This document shows positions 16,686 through 24,597 of a stretch of 64,000 nucleotides of DNA, piece after piece. Within the stretch, counting starts at the first letter, position 1, and each line of letters begins with the position of its first letter. The stretch is from Hamadaea sp. (GTDB taxonomy: Bacteria; Actinomycetota; Actinomycetes; Mycobacteriales; Micromonosporaceae). The notes under the pieces were generated by a model. The model made no database searches, was not told where the DNA came from, and saw only the letters and a program-made list of their open reading frames with translations. Both the position numbers and the translations under genes were made by a program. The DNA lies in assembly GCF_013362815.1 (NCBI RefSeq), contig NZ_JABFVK010000004.1, forward strand, positions 62,001 to 126,000, in the 5' to 3' direction.

Positions 16686-17804
16686 ATGATGCGAGGACAG
16701 TGGCGCCGCCTGGTGGCCGCGAGCGGATTGGCGCTCGTGCTGGCCGCGACGGCATGTGGCAATTCGAACGACGACAACGGCGGCAGCTCCACCGGCGGCG
16801 GGGAGAGCACCGACAACGGCTTCAAGATCGGCATTCTCCTGCCGGAGTCCAAGACGACCCGGTACGAGACGTTCGACAAGCCGTACATGGAGGCGAAGAT
16901 CAAGGAACTCTGCGCCAAGTGCGAGATCCTTTATCAGAACGCCGACCAGGACAGCTCGAAGCAGCAGTCGCAGGCCGAGGCCATGCTGACGCAGGGCGCG
17001 AAGGTGCTCATCCTGGACCCCGTCGACGCCTCGGCGGCGGCGACCATCGTGAACAGCGCCAAGGGGCAGAACGTCCCGGTGGTCTCCTACGACCGGCTCG
17101 CCAAGGGTCCGATCGCGTACTACGTCTCGTTCGACAACAAGAAGGTCGGGCAGCTGCAGGGCCAGTCCCTGCTGGACGCGCTCAAGGCCGGGGGCGACCC
17201 GAAGCGCGCCGACATCGTGATGATCAACGGTTCGCCGACCGACCCGAACGCGGCCGACTTCAAGGCCGGCGCGCACTCGGTACTCGACGGCCAGGTGAAC
17301 ATCGGCAAGGAGTTCGACACCCCGGACTGGTCGCCGGACAAGGCCCAGCAGGAAATGGAACAGGCCATCACCGCCCTGGGCAAGGACAAGATCATCGGCG
17401 TGTACGCCGCCAACGACGGCACCGCCGGCGGCGCGATCGCGGCGATGAAGGGCGGCGGCTTCACCAGCCCGTTCCCGCCGGTCACCGGGCAGGACGCCGA
17501 GCTGGCCGCGATCCAGCGGATCGTCGCCGGTGAGCAGTACATGACCGTCTACAAGGCGATCAAGCCCGAGGCCGAGATCGCGGCCGCCATGGCCGTCGCC
17601 GCGGCGACCGGGCAGGCGTACTCCGGCGAGACGACCACCACGGTCAACAACGGCACCGCCGACGTCACCTCGGTGCTGCTGACCCCGGTCGTGGTCAAGA
17701 AGGACACCATCATGGACACGGTGGTGAAGGACGGCTTCTACAAGGTCGACCAGATCTGCACCTCGCAGTTCGCCTCGGCCTGCGCGGCGGCTGGTATCAA
17801 GTGA
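16686..17804 (+). CDS. CUT2 sugar ABC transporter, substrate-binding lipoprotein
   Basis: 372 residues with a lipoprotein signal (LVLAATAC, lipid cysteine near residue 23) and a Gly/Ser linker, then a periplasmic-binding-protein fold of the xylose/ribose type (FKIGILLPESKTTRYETFDKP, ILDPVDASAAATIVNSAK, VVSYDRLA, GVYAANDGTAGGA). XylF-like proteins share this profile, so a pentose or related monosaccharide is the best guess. Its stop overlaps the ATPase start (GTGA), and the operator palindrome abuts the ATG. Confidence 0.92.
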   Translation: MMRGQWRRLVAASGLALVLAATACGNSNDDNGGSSTGGGESTDNGFKIGILLPESKTTRYETFDKPYMEAKIKELCAKCEILYQNADQDSSKQQSQAEAMLTQGAKVLILDPVDASAAATIVNSAKGQNVPVVSYDRLAKGPIAYYVSFDNKKVGQLQGQSLLDALKAGGDPKRADIVMINGSPTDPNAADFKAGAHSVLDGQVNIGKEFDTPDWSPDKAQQEMEQAITALGKDKIIGVYAANDGTAGGAIAAMKGGGFTSPFPPVTGQDAELAAIQRIVAGEQYMTVYKAIKPEAEIAAAMAVAAATGQAYSGETTTTVNNGTADVTSVLLTPVVVKKDTIMDTVVKDGFYKVDQICTSQFASACAAAGIK

Positions 17805-18652
17805 CCGCCGCGGACTCTCCGGTGCTCGCGCTGTCGGGCATCTCGAAGCGATTCGGCGCGGTGCAAGCGCTCACCGACGTCAGCCTGGAGGTGTACCCGG
17901 GCGAGGTCGTCGCGCTCGTGGGCGACAACGGCGCCGGAAAGTCCACTCTCATCAAGGTGATCGCCGGTGTCGGCCCCGCTGACACCGGCGAGATCCGGTG
18001 GGAGGACCGGCCGGTCAACATCACCAAGCCGGCCGACGCGACCGGGCTCGGGATCGCGACCGTCTATCAGGACCTCGCGCTCTGCGACAACCTCGACGTC
18101 GTCGCCAACCTGTTCCTCGGCCGGGAACTGACGAGGACCAGGGTCCTCGACGAGATCGGCATGGAGAAACGCTCGCGCGAGCTGCTGGGCAGCCTCTCGG
18201 TGCGGCTGCCGAGCGTACGCGTGCCGGTGGCGGGCCTGTCCGGTGGTCAGCGGCAGTCGGTGGCGATCGCGCGTTCCCTGCTCGGCGAGCCGAAGGTGGT
18301 CCTGCTGGACGAGCCGACGGCGGCGCTCGGCGTCGCGCAGACGGCCGAAGTGCTCGACCTCGTCGAACGGCTCCGGGAACGGGGCCTCGGCGTGATCCTG
18401 ATCAGCCACAACCTGGCCGACGTCAAGGCGGTCGCCGACCGGGTCGTGGTGCTGCGCCTGGGGCGCAACGCCGGCGCCTTCGACCCCGACCAGACCAGTC
18501 AGGAGGAGATCGTGCAGGCGATCACGGGCGCCCTGGACAATGCGGTCACCCGCCGCCGGGCCCGCAGCGAAGCGCCGCCGGGAGACTCCGCCGCGGGCTC
18601 CTCCGTGGACTCGTCCGTGGACGAGGACCGGGAGCTCGGGGGTGAGGGATGA
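17801..18652 (+). CDS. Sugar ABC transporter ATP-binding protein
   Basis: 283 residues, a single ABC domain: Walker A GDNGAGKST, signature LSGGQRQS, Walker B VVLLDEPTAALG and switch ISHNLADV. CUT2 sugar importers usually carry a fused double ATPase of about 500 residues; this single-domain version is like the FrcA type and must act as a homodimer. The C-terminus ends in a Ser/Asp-rich tail. It overlaps both neighbours by four bases. Confidence 0.92.
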   Translation: MTAADSPVLALSGISKRFGAVQALTDVSLEVYPGEVVALVGDNGAGKSTLIKVIAGVGPADTGEIRWEDRPVNITKPADATGLGIATVYQDLALCDNLDVVANLFLGRELTRTRVLDEIGMEKRSRELLGSLSVRLPSVRVPVAGLSGGQRQSVAIARSLLGEPKVVLLDEPTAALGVAQTAEVLDLVERLRERGLGVILISHNLADVKAVADRVVVLRLGRNAGAFDPDQTSQEEIVQAITGALDNAVTRRRARSEAPPGDSAAGSSVDSSVDEDRELGGEG

Positions 18653-19875
18653 CGAACGCGACGATTCCCCCGCCCGCGGCCGGCCCGCTCGCCGAGACCG
18701 AGACCCGTTCGGTGTGGGAACTCATCAAACGCCGCGTACGCGGTGGCGAGCTGGGCGCCTGGCCGGTGGTCATCGGGCTGATCGTCATCTGGGTGGTCTT
18801 CCAGGCGCTCAACGACCGCTTCCTGACGGCGCAGAACCTGTCCAACTTGGCTCTGCAGATCACCGCCGTCGGCATGATCAGCGTCGGCATCGTATTGGTG
18901 CTCCTGCTCGGCGAGATCGACCTGTCGGTCGGTTCGGTGGCCGGCGTCTGCGCCGCTGCGCTGGCCGTCCTCTCCGTACGCAGGGGCTGGTCCGACGTAG
19001 CCGCCATCATCGCGGCACTGGTCCTCGGTGCGTTGATCGGGCTCCTGCAAGGCACCATCTTCGCCAAGCTGGGCGTACCGGCGTTCGTCGTGACGCTGGC
19101 CGGCAACCTCGGCTGGCTGGGCCTCCAGCTCTACCTGCTGGGCTCGGAGGGCACCATCAACGTGCCGACCGGCACCATCACCGACCTGATGAACACCAAG
19201 CTCAGCCAGGCGGCGGGCTGGATCGTCGGGTTGATCGTCGTCGCCCTGTACGCCTTGGCGGCGTTCAGCGGCCGGGCTCGGCGAGCCTCGGCCGGCCTCC
19301 CCGCGGCATCCCTGCGCACCGACCTAGTACGCGTCATCGGCCTCGCCGCGATCGTGGTGGCGACCGTCGCCGTGCTGAACTCGTGGCAGGGGGTGCCGCT
19401 CGGCCTGCTGATCCTCGTCGGCCTGGTGGCCCTGCTGGACCTCGTGCTCCGCAAGACCCGGTACGGGCGCAGCATCTTCGCCGTCGGCGGCAACATCGAA
19501 GCAGCCCGGCGAGCCGGCATCAACGTGGCGGCGATCCAGATCTCCGTCTTCACGCTGTGCTCGACGTTCGCCGCACTCGGCGGCATCCTGCTCGTCTCCC
19601 GCGGCTTCTCGGCGACCCAGACGACCGGCGCCAGCGACGTCCTGCTGCTCGCCATCGCCGGAGCAGTCATCGGCGGCGTCAGCCTCTTCGGCGGCCGGGG
19701 CAGCCCCTGGGGCGCCCTGCTCGGTGCGGTCGTGCTCGGCTCGATCAGCTCCGGCATGCTGCTGATCGACGTCGACTCCTCCGTGCGCTACATGATCACG
19801 GCAGCGGTCCTGCTCGCGGCGGTCATCCTCGACTCCGTTTCACGTCGGGGGCGGCGGTCGAGCGGTCGCGGCTAG
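18649..19875 (+). CDS. Sugar ABC transporter permease
   Basis: 408 residues with about ten membrane helices. The motif GEIDLSVGSVAGVCAA is the hallmark of CUT2 permeases (RbsC/XylH), and the EAARRAGINV segment contacts the ATPase. It overlaps the ATPase gene (ATGA). With the binding protein and ATPase it completes the importer. No kinase or isomerase gene follows; instead a repeat-rich intergenic region begins. Confidence 0.93.
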   Translation: MTNATIPPPAAGPLAETETRSVWELIKRRVRGGELGAWPVVIGLIVIWVVFQALNDRFLTAQNLSNLALQITAVGMISVGIVLVLLLGEIDLSVGSVAGVCAAALAVLSVRRGWSDVAAIIAALVLGALIGLLQGTIFAKLGVPAFVVTLAGNLGWLGLQLYLLGSEGTINVPTGTITDLMNTKLSQAAGWIVGLIVVALYALAAFSGRARRASAGLPAASLRTDLVRVIGLAAIVVATVAVLNSWQGVPLGLLILVGLVALLDLVLRKTRYGRSIFAVGGNIEAARRAGINVAAIQISVFTLCSTFAALGGILLVSRGFSATQTTGASDVLLLAIAGAVIGGVSLFGGRGSPWGALLGAVVLGSISSGMLLIDVDSSVRYMITAAVLLAAVILDSVSRRGRRSSGRG

Positions 19876-19892
19876 CCCTACGGGGTTGCTCT

Positions 19893-19957
19893 GTATTGGC
19901 TGCGGCTTCGCCGGGGCGCGCTGCGTATTGGCTGCGGCTTCGCAGGGGGCGCGCTGC
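19893..19957. repeat. Two tandem copies of a 32/33-bp repeat
   Basis: Copy 1 (19893-19924) and copy 2 (19925-19957) share gtattggctgcggcttcgc and the ending gcgcgctgc, differing at one base and one extra g. They lie directly before the nested palindrome. There is no open frame, and the high similarity suggests a recent duplication. Confidence 0.85.
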
Positions 19958-20198
19958 CAAAATCGCACCGAAGAGGGTGGGGTGGGGGTTCGCTCGTTGG
20001 CGAATTGTCCGACTTCCATGATCATGGTCAATTCTGGGTCGCTATATCACAGCCCAGAATTGACCATGATCTTGCGCCGCCATGATCAGCGGAAGTTTCG
20101 CGGTGCTATAACCCTACGAAAACTCCGTTGATCATGGAAGTCGGACAATTCGCCAAAGCACGAAGCCCAAGCCCCACCCTCTTCGGTGCGATTTTGGG
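19958..20198. repeat. Nested compound palindrome (about 240 bp)
   Basis: Outer arms of about 68 nt (roughly 19958-20024 and 20129-20197) are complementary with few mismatches; they share aatcgcaccgaagagggtgg and ggcgaattgtccgacttcca with their reverse complements. Inside are two more hairpins: gatcatggtcaattctggg (20020-20038) pairs with its complement before 20071, and a weaker gatcagcggaagtttcg hairpin follows (20084-20132). Together they could fold as a branched cruciform. The element lies between convergent genes. Confidence 0.85.
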
Positions 20199-20210
20199 TA
20201 TCCCGGAGAG

Positions 20211-20750
20211 TTAGTCGAAAAGGGAAGGCTGCAGAACACCCTCCAGAACCAGAATCCGCCGCTTGAGCTCGATCCCAGGTCCATACCCGCCGAGCCCGTC
20301 AGAGGCGAGCACGCGATGACAGGGAACGACGACCGGGATGGGATTGCTGCCCATGATCTGGCCGACCAGCCGCGCACTGCCGTCCGGCAGGCCGGACCGG
20401 GCGGCGAGTTCGCCGTAGGTGATCGTCGTCCCGAAGGGAACGGTCTCATAGAGCGTACGCAGGACGCGCTCCTGCGGCCCAGAGGTCAGCGACCAGTCGA
20501 TGGGTAGGTCGAAGACCTGACGCCGACCGGAAGCCCATTCGGCGATCTGTTGCCCGGCCGCGCCGACGAGCACGTCAGACGCCGAAGCGAGCACGTCAGA
20601 CGCCGAAGCGGGGCGTACGCCCCCATGCCGAGCAAGAGACCGGACGGTGGCTCCGCTGCCGTCGAAGGAGACGCAGGCCAGCCCGTCGTCGGTGGCCGCC
20701 ACGGTCAGGGGGACCAGCGGTGTGGGCACGGAAAGCCAGGCGAACTCCAC
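20211..20750 (-). CDS. ogt: Methylated-DNA-protein cysteine methyltransferase
   Basis: 179 residues. The active-site motif is VPCHRVLASDG, with the acceptor cysteine in PCHR, preceded by the helix-turn-helix-like YGELAARSGLPDGSARLVGQ. It repairs O6-alkylguanine in a suicide reaction. The N-terminal domain contains a short internal duplication (ASDVL twice, about residues 50-62), which comes from an 18-bp tandem repeat in the DNA and looks recent. No AdaA-type regulator is fused. Confidence 0.93.
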   Translation of the reverse strand: MEFAWLSVPTPLVPLTVAATDDGLACVSFDGSGATVRSLARHGGVRPASASDVLASASDVLVGAAGQQIAEWASGRRQVFDLPIDWSLTSGPQERVLRTLYETVPFGTTITYGELAARSGLPDGSARLVGQIMGSNPIPVVVPCHRVLASDGLGGYGPGIELKRRILVLEGVLQPSLFD

Positions 20751-20780
20751 GTCGCCGAAAATACCGCCGAGGTATGACAG

Positions 20781-20978
20781 TCAGTCGTCGCCGGACCAGG
20801 CCCGATCCTCGGCCTCCTTGTGAGCTTCGCGTTCACGGATGATGTCCAGCGCGCGGGCGGCGGTCGCCTCGTCCGGGAACGGGCCGAGCAGATACTGCTC
20901 AGCCTCCTGCCGGCCGTGCTCGGGCCGCCGGTGTTTCAGGCAGTAGAACCACGGTTCGGAGCTCTCCATGCCTTTCAT
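20781..20978 (-). CDS. Small conserved-type hypothetical protein
   Basis: 65 residues, acidic, no membrane segment. It reads WFYCLKHRRPEHG, then LGPFPDEATAARALDIIRERE, a pattern seen in short SPOR-like actinobacterial proteins. An ATG at 20969 preceded by gaaagg is an alternative start. The function is unknown. Confidence 0.6.
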   Translation of the reverse strand: MKGMESSEPWFYCLKHRRPEHGRQEAEQYLLGPFPDEATAARALDIIREREAHKEAEDRAWSGDD

Positions 20979-21073
20979 GCTCGCATGCGCGGCAAGCGCT
21001 CGCTGGAAAGCCGCGAGCAGCCGGGAAGGAGGAACACCCGCCGGGAAGCCGGAATGTCGGGCAGGATCGGGGC

Positions 21074-21475
21074 ATGACCGACTACACCGACGAGGAACGC
21101 AAGACGCTGCGAGACGCCGGATTCGGGGCGATGATGCTCGTCTCCCAGGCCGATCCGGGCTTCTTCGCGATGTTCTCCGAGAGCATGGCGGGTGCGAAGG
21201 CGCTGGCGGCGGCCCCGGCCGAGCTGCGGGATCTGTTCAAGGGCGGGGGCATGCCCTCGGTGCCCAAGGGTGGCGCGGCCGAGGTCGAGTCCACCGTGCT
21301 CGGCCAGTTGCAGCAGGCGGTGCAGATTCTGCAGGCCAAGGCGCCGCAGGATGTTCAGGCGTACCAGGATGTCGTGGTCGCCGCCTGCGATCAGGTCGCC
21401 CAGGCGAAGGGTGGCGTGCAGGAGACCGAGACCGCCATGATCGCCAAGGTGAAGGCGGCCGTCGGCGTGGCCTAG
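21074..21475 (+). CDS. Hypothetical helical protein
   Basis: 133 residues, no signal or membrane segment, mostly helix-forming (Ala, Gln, Val rich). It reads YTDEERKTLRDAGFGAMMLVSQADPG at the start and has a Gly-rich turn near residue 58. I do not recognise the family. It ends 9 bases before the LtrA gene on the same strand and may share its transcript. Confidence 0.65.
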   Translation: MTDYTDEERKTLRDAGFGAMMLVSQADPGFFAMFSESMAGAKALAAAPAELRDLFKGGGMPSVPKGGAAEVESTVLGQLQQAVQILQAKAPQDVQAYQDVVVAACDQVAQAKGGVQETETAMIAKVKAAVGVA

Positions 21476-21484
21476 TCTCGGCGC

Positions 21485-22765
21485 ATGAGTGGAATCCACG
21501 ACTGGGAGCCGTTGCGCCGAGCCACCTGGCTCGAACTCTTCTGCGATCTCGTGTTCGTGGTCGCGGTCGCGCGGCTCGGCCAGCTGCTGCACCACGACCA
21601 CTCACTCGGCGGGGTGGTCGCCTACGCCGGGCTCTTCGTCGCCGTCTGGTGGCTGTGGATCAGCTTCTCGTACTTCGCCGATCTCTTCGACGACGACGGC
21701 CCGTGGCATCGCGCGGCTCAGCTGATCGCGGCGCTCGGGGCCGCCGTACTCGCGGTCACGATCCAGCCCGGGTTCGACTCCGCGCGGTTCGCCGCCATCT
21801 TCGCGCTGCTCCTGCTCTTCTTGACCGGCTTGTACGCGATCATGGGGCGGTCGGTTCCGCGAGCTGCGGAGTTGTGCCGCTGGTATGTGATCGGCTCCGC
21901 CTCGGGTGCTCTCCTCTGGGGTGCTTCGCTACTGGTCAGCGGGCCGGCGCGGTACGCCCTCTGGGTCGTGGCGCTCGTCGTCAACGCGACCGTCTCCGGG
22001 CCGTTGGCGTACGCGCGGATGAAGAACCCGCCCGTCCAGGTCTCCCACATGCCGGAGCGGTTCGGGCTGTTCACCCTGGTCGTGCTGGGTGAGGCGGTGT
22101 GGAGCACGGTCGCCGGGATCACCGAGGGCGCATGGAGCCCCGGCGCGGTGACCGTCGCCGTCAGCGGATTCGTCATCGCGTGCGGCATCTGGTGGGTCTA
22201 CTTCGGAGCGTTCGACGAGGCGGCGATCGACCGGGCCCTGGCCGGTGGCCGTAACGCCCAGGTGCGGTCGTTCCTCTACGGGTACGGCCACCTGATCATC
22301 TACGTCTCGATCGCGGCGACCGGGATCGGCGTGGAGCTGGCGGCCGAGATGGCGGCTCACCACCACCACGGCACGCTGCCGCTGTTCGCCTTCGCCCAGG
22401 TCGCCATCATCGCCGGGTTCCTGCTGATCTCCTCCGGCATCGGGCTCGACTTCGGCGTCAGCCGGCGTACGCACGCCGTCATGATCGGGCTGAAGTCGCT
22501 GATCGGCGTGACTGCCTTGGGCCTGGGGCTGTTCACCGAGTCGCCGGTGCTGACCGTCGCCGCAGTCGCCGGAGCCTGGCTCGTTCTCCTGGTCGCGGAG
22601 GCGATCATCGTTCATCGACTGGGTCACCCTAAGATCATCGACGGGGCGGACGCCCCAGTGACCTGGGGAGGCGCAGATGCGGCGATGGCTGCCGGTGGCG
22701 ATGACGGCGTTGGTGCTGACGACGTCGGTACTGACGACGGGGTGCGGGTCAAAGAAGGAGCCTGA
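21485..22765 (+). CDS. Low-temperature-requirement A (LtrA) membrane protein
   Basis: 426 residues with about 11 membrane helices. The start WEPLRRATWLELFCDLVFVVAVA is the LtrA signature. The family is linked to growth at low temperature in Listeria, but the mechanism is unknown. The last 30 or so residues (Ala/Asp/Gly-rich) overlap the beginning of the lipoprotein gene by 89 bases in another frame, so they may be a read-on extension. Confidence 0.9.
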   Translation: MSGIHDWEPLRRATWLELFCDLVFVVAVARLGQLLHHDHSLGGVVAYAGLFVAVWWLWISFSYFADLFDDDGPWHRAAQLIAALGAAVLAVTIQPGFDSARFAAIFALLLLFLTGLYAIMGRSVPRAAELCRWYVIGSASGALLWGASLLVSGPARYALWVVALVVNATVSGPLAYARMKNPPVQVSHMPERFGLFTLVVLGEAVWSTVAGITEGAWSPGAVTVAVSGFVIACGIWWVYFGAFDEAAIDRALAGGRNAQVRSFLYGYGHLIIYVSIAATGIGVELAAEMAAHHHHGTLPLFAFAQVAIIAGFLLISSGIGLDFGVSRRTHAVMIGLKSLIGVTALGLGLFTESPVLTVAAVAGAWLVLLVAEAIIVHRLGHPKIIDGADAPVTWGGADAAMAAGGDDGVGADDVGTDDGVRVKEGA

Positions 22766-23687
22766 GTTCACCGACGGCCGGCCCGGCCTGGTGGGCAGCG
22801 GCGCCGGGGTGACCGACGTCCAGCCGTCCGGCGCGGGCGACGCGCAATCCACCCCGGCCGCGAGCGCGTCCGCGATCCCGCCGACCACCGGCGCGGTGGT
22901 CAACGGGGCGACCTCGGCCCCGATTCCGGCCGGGCAGCCGCAGCTTGTGCGCCTCGGTGTGCCGGTGGCGAAGTGGCAGGCGGAGTTCGATCGCATCGTC
23001 GCGGCCAAATACCGGCTGGTGCACTTCGACGGCTACGAGGTCGGCTCGCAGACCTTCGTCAACGCGCTCTTCCGGCCGAGCGACGGGGTCGCCTGGCAGT
23101 CGCGGAGCAACCTCACGGCGTCGGCGTACCAGACGGCGTTCGACCAGTTCAAGGCGCAGGGCTATCGGCTGGCCGACGTGAACAGCTACCTCGTGGGCGG
23201 TCAACTCCGGTACGCCGCGATCTGGCGCAAGGCGGCCGGCCCCGCCTGGATCGCCTACCACGGCGTCTCACAGAGTACGCACCAGGCGAAGCTCGACGCG
23301 CTCACCAAGGAGGGCTACCACCCCGTCAGCATCTCGGTCGTCGCGCCCAACGACACTCCTCAGTGGACGGCGATCTACGTCAAGGAGGACGCCGGCTCCT
23401 GGCTGGCGAAGTCGTGGCTGACCCGGGCCGAGTACCAGACCCAATGGGACGCCGCGATGGCCAAGGGAATGCGGGTGAGCTACCTCAGCGCGACCCAGTA
23501 CGCAGGCAGCGTCCGGATCTCCGTCATCTTCCAGGCGGGCAGTGGTGCGTACGAGGCACGCTTCGGGCTCTCCGCCGCCGACGCCGCCACGAAGACGGGC
23601 GCGAACCAGTCGGCTGGACGCCTGACTCAGGCCGTCGCGGGGTACGCCGCCGCCGGTTCCGCCCGATTCGCGCTCGCCTGGTCGTAG
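22677..23687 (+). CDS. Lipoprotein with tandem BTRD-type repeats
   Basis: 336 residues. A lipobox (LTTGC, Cys near residue 23) is followed by an Ala/Ser/Pro linker to about residue 85, then four repeats of about 50 residues with the pattern F-D-x-hh-x-x-x-G-Y-R-hh-x-h (AEFDRIVAAKYRLVHFDGYE, AFDQFKAQGYRLADVNSY). This matches the bacterial tandem repeat domain found in polyglycine-hydrolase-like proteins. It starts at ATG 22677 behind ggggagg. The gene begins inside LtrA's coding sequence. Confidence 0.85.
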   Translation: MRRWLPVAMTALVLTTSVLTTGCGSKKEPEFTDGRPGLVGSGAGVTDVQPSGAGDAQSTPAASASAIPPTTGAVVNGATSAPIPAGQPQLVRLGVPVAKWQAEFDRIVAAKYRLVHFDGYEVGSQTFVNALFRPSDGVAWQSRSNLTASAYQTAFDQFKAQGYRLADVNSYLVGGQLRYAAIWRKAAGPAWIAYHGVSQSTHQAKLDALTKEGYHPVSISVVAPNDTPQWTAIYVKEDAGSWLAKSWLTRAEYQTQWDAAMAKGMRVSYLSATQYAGSVRISVIFQAGSGAYEARFGLSAADAATKTGANQSAGRLTQAVAGYAAAGSARFALAWS

Positions 23688-23703
23688 CGCCTTACCAAGG
23701 CGG

Positions 23704-23997
23704 CTACAGCCGATCGACGATGTCCTTGGCTTCCTTCAGACTCAGTCCGGTCTGTTCGCGTACAAGTTTGACCGCGTGAATGATCTGGCCCCGCGACTTG
23801 AGCTGGGCCGCTTGCGCGACCACCTCGGGAGCCGGCGGCCGGCCCGCGGACGGCGACGAAACGACGTTCGGTGACCGGGCCGCCAGCTGGCCCGAGACGA
23901 GATCGTCGGGGCGGCGGGACTTCGAGGCCCGGCCGAGGAGGAACGCGACGATCGCCACTCCCAGCAGGAGGGCGATCGTCGGCAGGTCGAGATCCAC
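23704..23997 (-). CDS. Membrane-anchored L7/L12 C-domain-like protein
   Basis: 97 residues. An N-terminal membrane helix (TIALLLGVAIVAFLLGRA) and a Ser/Pro linker lead to KLVREQTGLSLKEAKDIVDRL, the helix-turn-helix typical of the ribosomal L7/L12 C-terminal domain. Such small fusions are common in actinobacteria and their role is unknown. The gene is convergent with the BTRD lipoprotein gene. Confidence 0.8.
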   Translation of the reverse strand: MDLDLPTIALLLGVAIVAFLLGRASKSRRPDDLVSGQLAARSPNVVSSPSAGRPPAPEVVAQAAQLKSRGQIIHAVKLVREQTGLSLKEAKDIVDRL

Positions 23998-24027
23998 GTT
24001 GCGACCCTACAAGGCCGCGGCCAGACG

Positions 24028-24303
24028 TCAGAGCTTGGTTGTCAGGAGCGTCGGCATGCCGGCCGGTACGCCGATGGCCGGAGCGTCGGTGAGAGTCGGC
24101 TCGTCGTCGGGTGCCGCGGCCAGCAAGGCGCGCAGGGCGGCAGCCCGGTCGGCGATCGCGGCGTCGGCCAGCTGGCGGAGTTTCTCGGCCTCGTCGGCGG
24201 TCAACCGGTAGAGACTCGCGACCCGGTCCGGCTGGAGACGGGTGGCCCGGGCGAAGTCCTTGTCGATGGTCAGGCGGGCGATGGCGTCGGCGAACTGGGA
24301 CAT
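24028..24303 (-). CDS. Small LigA-like / RiPP-leader-like protein
   Basis: 91 residues. The first 45 (DAIARLTIDKDFARATRLQP, then VASLYRLTADEAEKLRQL) resemble the LigA-type helical fold that also serves as leader in some RiPP precursors. The tail is Ala/Thr/Pro-rich with no Cys and no obvious core. A strong aaggag lies 8 bases before the ATG. No maturation enzyme gene is nearby, so a peptide product is only a possibility; a small stand-alone protein is the simpler reading. Confidence 0.55.
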   Translation of the reverse strand: MSQFADAIARLTIDKDFARATRLQPDRVASLYRLTADEAEKLRQLADAAIADRAAALRALLAAAPDDEPTLTDAPAIGVPAGMPTLLTTKL

Positions 24304-24597
24304 CGTGACTCCTTACCTCCGCTTTTACCTCTTGGCTCCGCGCGGTGATCTCAAGGTAGGCCCCCGAGGGCGCTCCTGACCTCAGGTTCTGTACGGAAGT
24401 TGGGGCATCCGGTCGGCTAGGTACCGGCCTCCGTACATCCGGGCGACCGCCGGGGTGGCTTATCGGCGAGTAGTCGTCCGGGATGTCGCACAACGGGTGC
24501 GATGGGCGAACCGCATATCGATGTCTAGTGGCATCCCGTCGGGCCGTCACAGATAGTGGCGGCTCCCGTACCCCTGACGATGGTGGGAACACGACGG
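24304..24597. other. Divergent intergenic region before the conservon
   Basis: About 290 bases between the small minus-strand gene and the histidine kinase gene. It should contain promoters for both. I see the ribosome site of the minus gene near 24311, but no convincing dyad or -10/-35 pair and no open frame with coding character. Confidence 0.5.
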
